DNA from: Bordetella parapertussis | GTDB lineage: Bacteria; Pseudomonadota; Gammaproteobacteria; Burkholderiales; Casimicrobiaceae | DNA length: 64,000 bases | Direction of reading: 5' to 3' | NCBI GenBank assembly: GCA_943331295.2 | Contig: CALQLA020000002.1 | Location: forward strand, 1 to 64,000 | Shown here: piece after piece, positions 54,222 through 62,120 of the stretch | Position numbering within the stretch: position 1 is the stretch's first letter | Layout: every line of letters starts with the position of its first letter | Position numbers and translations under genes: made by a program | Notes under the pieces: model-generated | Database searches by the model: none | What the model was told of the DNA's origin: nothing | The model's input: the letters and a program-made list of their open reading frames with translations, nothing else

Positions 54222-55430
54222 TCATCCGATCACGCCGCCGGCGCGCAGCCGGGCAAGTTCGGCCGCGTCGATGCCGAGCGCGCCCAGCACGTCCTCGGTG
54301 GCGTTGCCGAGCTGCGGCGGCGCGCCGGCCGGAGCGACCGGCTCGGCGCCGAAGTCCACCGGCGACGCGACGCTCATCGTCGGCGCGCCGTCGCCGCTCA
54401 TCGCCGGCACCGGCACGAACGCGCGCACCGCCTGCACCTGGGCGTCGGTGAGAAGGTCCTCGGGCGAGTTCACCGGTGCCCACCAGATTTCGCAGCGGGT
54501 CAGGAGCTCGGTCCACTCCGCGCGCGACCGGCGCGCGAAGATGCCGTCGAAGATCGCGACCAGCGCCTCCGAATTGCGGCGCCGGTCGCGCGCCGTCCGG
54601 AACCGATCGTCGTCGAGAAGCTCCCCGGCCTCGAGCGCCTTGACGATCGGCTCCCAGTGCCGCTCGGCCTCGGCGCCGATCAGCCACAGCCACTTGCCGT
54701 CGGCGGCGCAGTAGGAATTCATCAGCGGGTTCTGCGGCCGCGTCCGCGTCGGCACGGCGGCGAGGCGGCCGAGGCCCAGGCGCGTCGACACGTCCATGCC
54801 GATGCAGAAGATGCCGGTGCGCAAGAGCGACGTGGCGACCAGCTGGCCGCGCCCGGTGCGCTCGCGGTACCAGAGCGCGCCGAGGATGCCGGCGACGAGC
54901 GTGATCGCCGCGACGTTGTCGCCCATCGCGCCGGGCAGGTTGGGCGGCGTGGTTCCGGGCGGCATCGTGCGGTCGATCACGCCGCTGCGCGCGGAGAACG
55001 CGGCGAGGTCGTAGCCCGGCGCGTCCTTGTCCGGGCCGTCGAGGCCGTAGCCGGTCAGCGACGCGTAGACGAGGCGCGGATTGGCCGCCAGCAGTTGCTC
55101 GTGGGCGAGACCCACGCGGCGCAGGAACTGCGGCCGCATGTTGGTGAGGAAGACGTCGGCCGACGCGGCGATGCGCTGCGCCAGCGCCTCGCCTTCCGGC
55201 ACGTTGACGTCCAGCGCGACGCTGCGCTTGCCGCGGTTGTAGAGGTCGAACGGCGGGCAGCGGCTCTCCTTCGACCCCGACATCGCGCCGTAGAGGTTGC
55301 GCATCGGGTCGCCCGACAGCATCTCGATCTTGACGACCTCGGCGCCCCAGTCGGCAAGCATGCCGCTGGCCGCCGGCCCCGCGACCCACAGGCCCATCTC
55401 CACGACGCGGATGCCGTTGAGGAGGCTCAT
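54222..55430 (-). CDS. CaiB/BaiF family CoA-transferase (island copy 3)
   Basis: A 402-residue family III CoA-transferase. The N-terminus is LNGIRVVEMGLWVAGPAASGMLADWGAEVVKIE. TNMRPQFLRRVGLAHEQLLAANPRLVYASLTGYG and GAMGDNVAAITLVAGILGALWYRERTG follow, with the catalytic Asp in MGD. The sequence is clearly different from copies 1 and 2, so they are paralogues rather than recent duplicates. It lies between the enoyl-CoA hydratase and copy 2 on the minus strand, with 34- and 27-base gaps. Confidence 0.92.
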   Translation of the reverse strand: MSLLNGIRVVEMGLWVAGPAASGMLADWGAEVVKIEMLSGDPMRNLYGAMSGSKESRCPPFDLYNRGKRSVALDVNVPEGEALAQRIAASADVFLTNMRPQFLRRVGLAHEQLLAANPRLVYASLTGYGLDGPDKDAPGYDLAAFSARSGVIDRTMPPGTTPPNLPGAMGDNVAAITLVAGILGALWYRERTGRGQLVATSLLRTGIFCIGMDVSTRLGLGRLAAVPTRTRPQNPLMNSYCAADGKWLWLIGAEAERHWEPIVKALEAGELLDDDRFRTARDRRRNSEALVAIFDGIFARRSRAEWTELLTRCEIWWAPVNSPEDLLTDAQVQAVRAFVPVPAMSGDGAPTMSVASPVDFGAEPVAPAGAPPQLGNATEDVLGALGIDAAELARLRAGGVIG

Positions 55431-55464
55431 CGCCGTGCACCCGGAGATGCGGCCGACGCCGCGC

Positions 55465-56280
55465 TCAATTCTGCACCCGCCCGGTGAACACCGGCGCGCG
55501 CTTTTCCATGAAGGCGCGGGGGCCCTCCTTCGCGTCGTCGGTCGCCGCGTTTTCCTTCGTGCACTGGGTCTCGATCGCGAACGCCTCCTCCAGCGGGCGG
55601 CCGTTCGAGCGCAGGATCGCCTCCTTCGATTTGGCCAGCGCGACGGGAGCCCCGAGGCTGATGCGGCGCGCGAAGTCCTCCGCCGTCCTTAGCACCTCCG
55701 CCGGCGGCACGACCCGGTTCACGAGGCCGATGGCGAGCGCGTGCTGCGCGGTGATCGGCTCGCCGACCAGCGCCAGTTCCATCGCGTGCGCCCACGGCAC
55801 CTGGCGCGCGAGCCGCGCCAGCGAGCCGCCGCCGGCGATGAGGCCGCGGCGCACCTCGGTCAGCGCGATCGTCGCGTCGCTCGACATGACCCGGATGTCG
55901 GTACCGAGCAGGATCTCGGCGCCGCCCCCGTGGGCGGGGCCGTTGATCGCGACGACGACCGGCTTGAAGAACGTGGCGTTGCGCAGCATCGCGACGCTCA
56001 ACTGCCTGCGGTCGGCAGCGAAGCGCTCCTCCCATTCCCCGCTGGGGGGACGGGTCTTCATCATCAGCGGGATCAGGCTGCCGAGGTCGCCGCCGGACGA
56101 GAACGCCTGGGTGCCCGCGCCGGTCAGCAGCACCGACCGGATCGCCGGGTCCGCCGCGGCGTCGGCCCATGCCTCGCACAGGCGCACCACCATCTCCGGC
56201 GAGAACGCGTTGCGCTTCTCGGGGCGGTTCAGCGTGACGTACGCGACCCCGTTGCGTTTTTCGTACAGCAGGTGCGGCAT
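55465..56280 (-). CDS. Enoyl-CoA hydratase/isomerase family protein
   Basis: A 271-residue crotonase-fold protein. YVTLNRPEKRNAFSPEMV lies near the N-terminus. The first oxyanion-hole block is TQAFSSGGDLGSL (about 57-69) and the second is AINGPAHGGGAEILLGTDIRV (about 111-131), followed by EVRRGLIAGGG. In the canonical hydratase the catalytic Glu pair lies in this region; here TEVRRGL has a Glu at the second site, while GGGAE carries the first. GAGGGAGC precedes the ATG at 56280. It is part of the island operon, 13 bases after the ligase gene. Confidence 0.93.
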   Translation of the reverse strand: MPHLLYEKRNGVAYVTLNRPEKRNAFSPEMVVRLCEAWADAAADPAIRSVLLTGAGTQAFSSGGDLGSLIPLMMKTRPPSGEWEERFAADRRQLSVAMLRNATFFKPVVVAINGPAHGGGAEILLGTDIRVMSSDATIALTEVRRGLIAGGGSLARLARQVPWAHAMELALVGEPITAQHALAIGLVNRVVPPAEVLRTAEDFARRISLGAPVALAKSKEAILRSNGRPLEEAFAIETQCTKENAATDDAKEGPRAFMEKRAPVFTGRVQN

Positions 56281-56293
56281 CCGTGCTCCCTCG

Positions 56294-57922
56294 CTATCCA
56301 TTGACCGCGCCCGGCAGGCGCGCGGCAAGCCACGCGCCGATGCGCTCGCGCACGGCCGTGTAGTCGGCCTTGCCGGTCGGCGTCCTTTCCACCGAATCGA
56401 CGATCATAACGACCCGCGGCACCTTGTGCCCGGCGAGGCGCCCGCGAACGTGCGCGATCACCGCGGCCGCGTCGAGCGTCGCGCCGGCGGCCGGCTCGAC
56501 GACCGCGGCGACGACCTGCCCGAAGCGCGGGTCCGGAAGGCCGACGACGACGGCGTCGCGCGCGCCCGGATGCCCCTTGATCGCCTCCTCGACCTCCTCG
56601 GGGAACACCTTCTCGCCGCCCGTGTTGATGCTGACCAAGCCGCGCCCCAGCAGCGTGATCGTGCCGTCCGCCTCCACGGTGGCGTAGTCGCCGGGCACCG
56701 CGCAGCGGACGCCTTCCACCACGGGGAACACCGCCGCGGTCCTGACCGGGTCCTTGTAGTAGCCGAGCGGCACGATGCCGCGGACGGCGACCCGCCCCGC
56801 CACGCCGCTGCCCGGCACCACCGGCACGCCGGCGTCGTCGATGACGAACGCGTTCGTGCCGAGCCTGAACGACGCGCTGCGGCCGGCGCTGCGGGAGGAC
56901 GTGATAGAGCGGCCCATGCCGCTCGCCTCGCTGCTGTTGAGGAAGTCGATCAGCAGGAGCTGCGGCGCATGGGCCAGCAGCCGGCGCTTCACGTCGCCGC
57001 TCCACATCATTCCCGACGACGAGATCATCCTGAGCTGCGACAGGTTCCAGCGCCCCGGCGCCGCATCGAGCGCGTCGACGATCGGGCGGCAGAACGCGTC
57101 GCCGACGACGCACAGTTCCGCCACGCGCTCGGCAACGACGGCGTCGAGCAGTCGCGTCGCGTCGAAGGCGCGTTCGGGCAGCGTCACCACGGTGCCGCCC
57201 CGGTTGAGGATCGTCGCGGCGAAGACGAACCCCGTGCCGTGCATCAGCGGCGCCGCGGGCAGTCCGACAAGGCGAACGGTGTCGGCAGCGACGCGCCGGC
57301 GCACATGGCCGGCGTCGGCCACCGCCGGGTCGCAGGTGGTGTTCGACGCGAGATAGAGATCGTGCTGCCGCCAGATGACGCCTTTAGGCTGGCCGGTCGT
57401 CCCGCCGGTGTAGATGAATACGGGATCGTCGCCGGAGCGTCCCCACGGCGCGCGCGTGCGTCCCGCGCCCGACGCGGCCGCGGCATCGTAGCGCGTTGCC
57501 CACGCCGGGCACGCCGCCGCAGCGCCGACGTGGATCCAGCGCCGGACCTTGCCGCAGCGCGCGCGCAGGCCGTCGATGGTGCCGGTGAATGCGTCGTCGA
57601 AGATCACCGCGGCGGCGTCCGCGTTGTCCCACAGGTAGAGGAGCTCGTCGCGCTTGTACCGGTAGTTGGTGTTGACCGGCACGAGCCCGGCCTTCATCGC
57701 CGCGAAGGCGGACTCGAGGTACTCGGCGGTGTTATAGAGGTAGAGCGCGACCTTGTCGTGACGGCCGAGACCCGACGCGAGGAGTTCCGCCGCGATGCCG
57801 TCGGCATGCCGGTCGAAATCGCGCCACGCGACGCGGCGATCGCCGTGCGCCTGCGCGACCGCGTCGGGAACGGCGTCGGCCACGGCCTCCCAAACGTCGG
57901 CGAAGTTCCACTGCGCGGGCAT
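56294..57922 (-). CDS. AMP-forming acyl-CoA ligase
   Basis: A 542-residue member of the ANL superfamily that makes an acyl-adenylate and then the CoA thioester. The P-loop is FIYTGGTTGQPKGVIW (about 167-182). The SSEASGMGRS stretch near 332 takes the place of the YGxTE motif. The hinge block is LLGRGLVSINTGGEKVFPEEVEEAIKGHP (about 440-468), and the catalytic Lys region is VERTPTGKADYTAVRE near the end. It is the first enzyme gene after the GntR gene (12 bases) and should activate the pathway substrate. Confidence 0.93.
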   Translation of the reverse strand: MPAQWNFADVWEAVADAVPDAVAQAHGDRRVAWRDFDRHADGIAAELLASGLGRHDKVALYLYNTAEYLESAFAAMKAGLVPVNTNYRYKRDELLYLWDNADAAAVIFDDAFTGTIDGLRARCGKVRRWIHVGAAAACPAWATRYDAAAASGAGRTRAPWGRSGDDPVFIYTGGTTGQPKGVIWRQHDLYLASNTTCDPAVADAGHVRRRVAADTVRLVGLPAAPLMHGTGFVFAATILNRGGTVVTLPERAFDATRLLDAVVAERVAELCVVGDAFCRPIVDALDAAPGRWNLSQLRMISSSGMMWSGDVKRRLLAHAPQLLLIDFLNSSEASGMGRSITSSRSAGRSASFRLGTNAFVIDDAGVPVVPGSGVAGRVAVRGIVPLGYYKDPVRTAAVFPVVEGVRCAVPGDYATVEADGTITLLGRGLVSINTGGEKVFPEEVEEAIKGHPGARDAVVVGLPDPRFGQVVAAVVEPAAGATLDAAAVIAHVRGRLAGHKVPRVVMIVDSVERTPTGKADYTAVRERIGAWLAARLPGAVNG

Positions 57923-57934
57923 CGTCGCGGCCGG

Positions 57935-58660
57935 TCAGTCGAGGGCGAACTCGGACAGCCGCGGCAGCGTCCGCTCGCCGGTGCGCTGGATGTGCCGGCG
58001 CATCCGCGCCTCGGCCTTCTTCTCGTCGCCCGCGAGGATCGCCTCGGCTATGCCGCGGTATTCGCCGACCATCGAGCGCAGGTCCGACTGCGTCAGGTAC
58101 GGGTGGAACTGCGTGCGGAACAGGTGGGCGCGCGGCAGCGGGAGCACGCGGTCGAGCTCCCCGTTGGCCGCGATGGCGAACATCACCTTGTAGAAGTCGA
58201 GCCGCTCGTCGAGCACGCTCGCGAGCCGGTCGGCCGAGCGCGGCGCGGCGAGCTTCCGGGCGATCGCCTCGAACGGCGCGCGGTTGCCGGCGTCGGCGAT
58301 CTTGCGCGCCGCCAGCCGCGCGCCAAGCCCCGCCAACATCTCCATCACCTCCAGCAGGTCCTGCGAATCGGCCCGGCTCAGCACGCGGATCACGGCCCCG
58401 CGATGCGGAGTCAGTTCGACGACGCCGTTCGCGGCGAGGATGCGCAGCGCCTCGCGCACCGTGCCGCGGCTCACCTGCAACGTGCGTGTCAGCTCGGCTT
58501 CGATCAGCCGCTGGCCCACCGTGAACCGTCGCATCAGGATGCCGCGGATGATCGCCGCCGCGACGCGATCGGGGGTGCTCACCGGCGCGTCCGCGCGCAC
58601 CCGGCCGGCTTGGCGCAGGGCGGCTTCGCTTCGATCCGGGTTCCTTGGCGCCTTCAGCAC
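57935..58660 (-). CDS. GntR-family regulator, FCD (FadR) subgroup
   Basis: A 241-residue regulator. The N-terminal winged helix covers about 30-95 (DRVAAAIIRGILMRRFTVGQRLIEAELTRTLQVSRGTVREALRILAANGVVEL). The FCD effector domain with metal-binding His residues covers about 105-230 (LDERLDFYKVMFAIAANGELD, then YRGIAEAILAGDEKKAEARMRRHIQRTGE). The start is GTG at 58660 after GGAGA. It heads the minus-strand island operon. Two inverted TNGTnnnACNA-type sites lie 83-116 bases upstream, so autoregulation is likely; the same site occurs at 49586-49596. Confidence 0.94.
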   Translation of the reverse strand: MLKAPRNPDRSEAALRQAGRVRADAPVSTPDRVAAAIIRGILMRRFTVGQRLIEAELTRTLQVSRGTVREALRILAANGVVELTPHRGAVIRVLSRADSQDLLEVMEMLAGLGARLAARKIADAGNRAPFEAIARKLAAPRSADRLASVLDERLDFYKVMFAIAANGELDRVLPLPRAHLFRTQFHPYLTQSDLRSMVGEYRGIAEAILAGDEKKAEARMRRHIQRTGERTLPRLSEFALD

Positions 58661-58742
58661 GAGTGCAGGTTCTCCGTGGACGGTCTCGTCGCGGCGCAGC
58701 CCGGGGCGCCGGCACAGGCCGGCACCGCGAGGCCCGCGGGAA

Positions 58743-58776
58743 ATGTCGGACAATTCGCTGCGCATTGTCCTACGAT
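58743..58776. promoter_or_regulatory. Double operator for the island GntR regulator
   Basis: Two facing copies, ATGTCGGACAAT (58743-58754) and ATTGTCCTACGAT (58764-58776), with nine bases between them. The second contains TTGTCCTACGA, which fits TNGTnnnACNA, and its complement GTAGGACAAT is identical to the site at 49588-49597. It is placed upstream of the GntR gene and also in the leader of the divergent metalloprotease gene. Confidence 0.7.
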
Positions 58777-59075
58777 CCGGCGGCGGCGTCGAGGCCGTCG
58801 CGGCGCCCGACGCGCTGCGCCGGGCGCAGATCGAGCGCGAGAGAGAAGCCGCCTCGAAGCCGGCCCGGGACTGCATCGGCACGCTGCGCTGACCGTCGCC
58901 GTTGGCGATCCCGCACTGCGGGCGCCCGTTGCAGGGGGGGTTGTGCAGGAGGCACAATGGGGTCGGCCCGCTGCAGCCATGCCTGACGTCCATGCCCGAC
59001 TCTCCCATCCCATGCCCCACGCCGCGCGCGAACGGGCGGCGAACGACGCGCGTCCGAAGCGACGCGGAGAACCCG
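58777..59075. other. Leader region of the metalloprotease gene
   Basis: No gene recognised on either strand. It contains no clear hairpin, only GC-rich sequence and a short GGGGGG run near 58933-58940, and ends with the GGAGAA ribosome-binding site of the metalloprotease. Its length leaves room for a promoter between the GntR operators and that gene. Confidence 0.45.
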
Positions 59076-61505
59076 ATGAACATTTCAGCTGCCCGCATGC
59101 TGTCGCTCCTCGTCGCGCTGCTCGTCGGCACCGGCAGCGGCATCGCCGCCGCGCAGGATGTGCCTGCCGCTGCCATTCCCGAACTCGTCCGTCCCGCCAC
59201 CGCCAAGGCAGCGCCCGCGGCCACCGACGCGCGGGCCGGCAAGGGCGTGGTGCGCAGCCGCCCCATCGACCTCGACGTCGCCGCGCTGAAGCGGGCGGCG
59301 GTCCGGACCGGGCCGGACCCGGCCCCGTCGCTGTCCATCACCTTCTTCGACGACGCCGCGACAGCCGTGGCGATCACGCGGACCGAGCGGATCGGCAGCA
59401 ACGGCACCGCCTACATCGGCACGGTGCCGGGCGTGCCCTACAGCAGCGTGGTGATCGTCGAGGAAGACGGCGTGATCTCGGGCAACGTCGATGCCGGCGG
59501 CGCGCGGTACCAGATCCGGAACTTCGGACCGGCGGGCCACCGGGCGCGGCAGGTCGACGACGCCGCGTTTCCCGCCGAAGCCCCGCCGATCCCGATCAAC
59601 GCCCCGCCGCTGCACGGCGCGAAGGACGACCCCAAGGCAACGCCGGCCGCGGTGTCGGCTCCTGCCGACGATGGCTCGCAGATCGACGTGATGGTGGTGT
59701 ACACGCCGGCGGCGCGCGTCGCCCAGGGGGGCACTTCGGCGATGATGTCGCTCGTGAACCTCGGCATCACCGAGACCAACAACGCCTACACGAATTCCAA
59801 CGTGATCCAGCGCATCCGGCTGGTGTACGCGGGCGAGGTCAACTACACCGAAGTCGACTCGAACGTCGACCTCGACCGGCTGCAGGCGACCAACGACGGC
59901 TGGATGGACCAGGTGCACGCGCTGCGCGACACCTACGGCGCGGACTTAGTCAGCCTGTGGGGCAACTACGGCGACGTCTGCGGCCGGGGCTTCATGATGG
60001 ACCCCGAGAGCAGCGGCTTCGCGGACCACGCGTTCCACATCGTCGATGCCGATTGCGCGACCGGGAACTACAGCTTCGGCCACGAGCTCGGCCACAACAT
60101 GGGCCTGCGCCACGACAACTACATCGACCCGGACACCGTCGGCCTCACCGCCGAAGGCAGCGCGGTAACCAAGGAGGTCACCTATGCGCACGGCTACATC
60201 GACCTCACCAACCACTTCCGCACCGTCATGGCCTACGACGACCAGTGCTCGGCGGCCGGCTTCAAGTGCAAGCGCATCGCCGCATTCTCGAACCCTGCCG
60301 TCACGTACAACAACTCGAGCTACTACGCGCCCGCCGTGTTCGCCCCCATCGGCGACGCGACGACCGCGCACGAACGCCGGGCGCTGAACGACACGCGCGA
60401 GACGACGGCCAACTTCCGCAAGTCGGGCGGAGGCGGCGCGCCCAACCTCGCGATCGCCGCGTTCACGGCCGCGAGCACCACCGTGGCTGCGGGCGCGACG
60501 ATCACGCTGTCGGCAACGGTTGCCAGCAACGGCACGACCGCCGGCACCGCCTCCACGCTGCGCTACTACGTCGACAACGGCGCGGGCTTCACGGAAATCG
60601 CCGGCTGCGCCGACGCCATCGGCGCACTCGCCCCCGGCGCCTCGTCCGCGCAGAACTGCACGTTCGCGGCGGGCGCGACGACGGGCGTCTTCAGCTACCG
60701 GGTCGCCGTCGATGCCGTCGCCGGCGAGACCGCCTCCTCGGACAACACCAGCGCCGTCGTCACGGTCAAGATCACCGACCCGGGCTCGCTCGACTGGACC
60801 GACCTCTGGTACACGCCGTCCGAGTCCGGATGGGGCATCAACTTCGTCCAGAACAGCCGGGTGATCTTCGCCACGTTCTTCATCTACGGCGCGAATGCGA
60901 CGCCGACGTGGTACGTGGCGGCGCTCGACTACGACAACGCGGGCCGCTTTGCGGGCAAGCTGTACACGGCGAAAGGAACGTACTTCGGCGCGCCGTGGAA
61001 TCCCGCGAACGGGACGGCGATCGAGTCCGGCACGGCGACGTTCACGCCGAACCCGGCGAACGCCTACCAGGGGACGCTCGCCTACACGGTGATCGGCTCC
61101 GGGTCGGTGACCAAGTCGATCGAGCGCCAGTCGCTCACGAGGATCGTGCTGGGCGGCAGCTACGTCGGCGGCACGACGGGCGGCTATGCCGACTGCAACA
61201 CGGCGGCAAACAGCCGCCGGTATCGCGACCAGTACACGCTCGACGTCACCCACGCGGGCAACAACGCCACCTTTGTCTTCACGTATTCGGACAAGTCCAC
61301 GTGCACCTTCGCTGGCGCGCTGGTCCAGCACGGCCTGCAGTATTCGATGCCCAGTGCCGCCTACACTTGCTCCGGCGGGCTCAACACCACGGCGACGCTG
61401 TCGGAGATCAAGGCGACGTCGCTCGGCATCGAGGGCCGGCTGGCGGCGCCGTCGACCGGCGGCGGATGCCGGGAGTTCGCCACCTTCGAGGCGGTGCTGC
61501 GGTAG
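59076..61505 (+). CDS. Secreted reprolysin-like zinc metalloprotease
   Basis: An 809-residue exported protease. The signal peptide is residues 1-26 (SLLVALLVGTGSGIAAAQ) and a propeptide-like segment runs to about 200. The catalytic domain spans about 203-448: zinc motif HELGHNMGLRHD (336-347) with Glu337, and Met-turn TVMAYDD (Met385), so it belongs to the metzincins (M12-like). A CARDB/Ig-like domain follows at about 456-567 (NLAIAAFTAASTTVAAGATITLSATV). The last 240 residues start with DLWYTPSESGWGINFVQ, a domain seen at the C-terminus of several secreted Burkholderiales and Lysobacter-type enzymes. GGAGAA before ATG 59076. Confidence 0.92.
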   Translation: MNISAARMLSLLVALLVGTGSGIAAAQDVPAAAIPELVRPATAKAAPAATDARAGKGVVRSRPIDLDVAALKRAAVRTGPDPAPSLSITFFDDAATAVAITRTERIGSNGTAYIGTVPGVPYSSVVIVEEDGVISGNVDAGGARYQIRNFGPAGHRARQVDDAAFPAEAPPIPINAPPLHGAKDDPKATPAAVSAPADDGSQIDVMVVYTPAARVAQGGTSAMMSLVNLGITETNNAYTNSNVIQRIRLVYAGEVNYTEVDSNVDLDRLQATNDGWMDQVHALRDTYGADLVSLWGNYGDVCGRGFMMDPESSGFADHAFHIVDADCATGNYSFGHELGHNMGLRHDNYIDPDTVGLTAEGSAVTKEVTYAHGYIDLTNHFRTVMAYDDQCSAAGFKCKRIAAFSNPAVTYNNSSYYAPAVFAPIGDATTAHERRALNDTRETTANFRKSGGGGAPNLAIAAFTAASTTVAAGATITLSATVASNGTTAGTASTLRYYVDNGAGFTEIAGCADAIGALAPGASSAQNCTFAAGATTGVFSYRVAVDAVAGETASSDNTSAVVTVKITDPGSLDWTDLWYTPSESGWGINFVQNSRVIFATFFIYGANATPTWYVAALDYDNAGRFAGKLYTAKGTYFGAPWNPANGTAIESGTATFTPNPANAYQGTLAYTVIGSGSVTKSIERQSLTRIVLGGSYVGGTTGGYADCNTAANSRRYRDQYTLDVTHAGNNATFVFTYSDKSTCTFAGALVQHGLQYSMPSAAYTCSGGLNTTATLSEIKATSLGIEGRLAAPSTGGGCREFATFEAVLR

Positions 61506-61516
61506 GTCGCGCCGGG

Positions 61517-62002
61517 TCAGCGCACGCGGTCGTACCAGGCCGCCGTCCACGCGGCATCGAGGCGGCCCGACACCACCTCGGCCGCGTGCGCGGCGTCGTA
61601 GAAATACGTTCGCGGCAGTTCGCCGCGCCAGCCGCGGTCGACGGCGTAGCGGATGCGCTCGCCGAAATCGTCGGCGAAAGCCCAGGCCTCGACCTTCGCC
61701 AGCGGGTAACGCGCGAGCACCCGCGCGACCCGTGCGCGCTCGGCCGGCGGATCGGTCGTCACCAGCACGATCGGTACGCCGGGGTGGCGGCGCTGCAGCG
61801 GCCCCCAGTCGGCGAGGTCCTCGATGCACGGCGCGCAGTGGATCGACCAGAACGCGAGGATGAACGACCGGCCGGCGTAGGCCGCCTTGATCGCGGGCAG
61901 GCTCGCGGCGTCGAACGGCCGCATCTCGGCCGCGTGGCCGGCGAACGCCGCCGCGGCCAGCGCCACGACCGCGACCAGCCGGAACCGCCGTCGCAGGCTC
62001 AC
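61517..62002 (-). CDS. TlpA-like thioredoxin-fold protein
   Basis: A 161-residue exported thioredoxin-fold protein. Start GTG at 62002, with GAAGG in the repeat just upstream. The signal peptide is RFRLVAVVALAAAAFAGHA. The redox motif is C56-A-P-C59 in FILAFWSIHCAPCIEDLADW, followed by VPIVLVTTDPPAE and a cis-Pro block ELPRTYFYDA. It likely reduces or delivers reducing power to a periplasmic partner, perhaps the Cys-containing BNR protein encoded before it. Two more in-frame GTG starts at 62062 and 62122 would add 20 or 40 residues encoded by the repeat. Confidence 0.85.
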   Translation of the reverse strand: MSLRRRFRLVAVVALAAAAFAGHAAEMRPFDAASLPAIKAAYAGRSFILAFWSIHCAPCIEDLADWGPLQRRHPGVPIVLVTTDPPAERARVARVLARYPLAKVEAWAFADDFGERIRYAVDRGWRGELPRTYFYDAAHAAEVVSGRLDAAWTAAWYDRVR

Positions 62003-62120
62003 TGGACTACCTTCGCGCTTCGCACTCCGGTGTTCGCCCTCGGGGCGGCCCGTCGGGCTCACTGGACTACCTTCGTGCTTCGCACTCCGGTGTTCGCCCT
62101 CGGGGCGGCCCGTCGGGCTC
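62001..62120 (-). repeat. 60-bp tandem repeat carrying stop, ribosome-binding site and start
   Basis: Two copies of exactly 60 bases (62001-62060 and 62061-62120) differ at one position only (62016 against 62076). On the coding strand each begins TGAGCCCGACGGGC and ends CGAAGGTAGTCCAG, the next base group again being TGAGCC. The first TGA is the stop of the BNR gene. GAAGG..GTG at each end gives a ribosome-binding site and start. Each unit is 20 codons and stays in frame with the thioredoxin gene (SPTGRPEGEHRSAK..). It also contains two short GCCC..GGGC hairpins. Confidence 0.92.
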
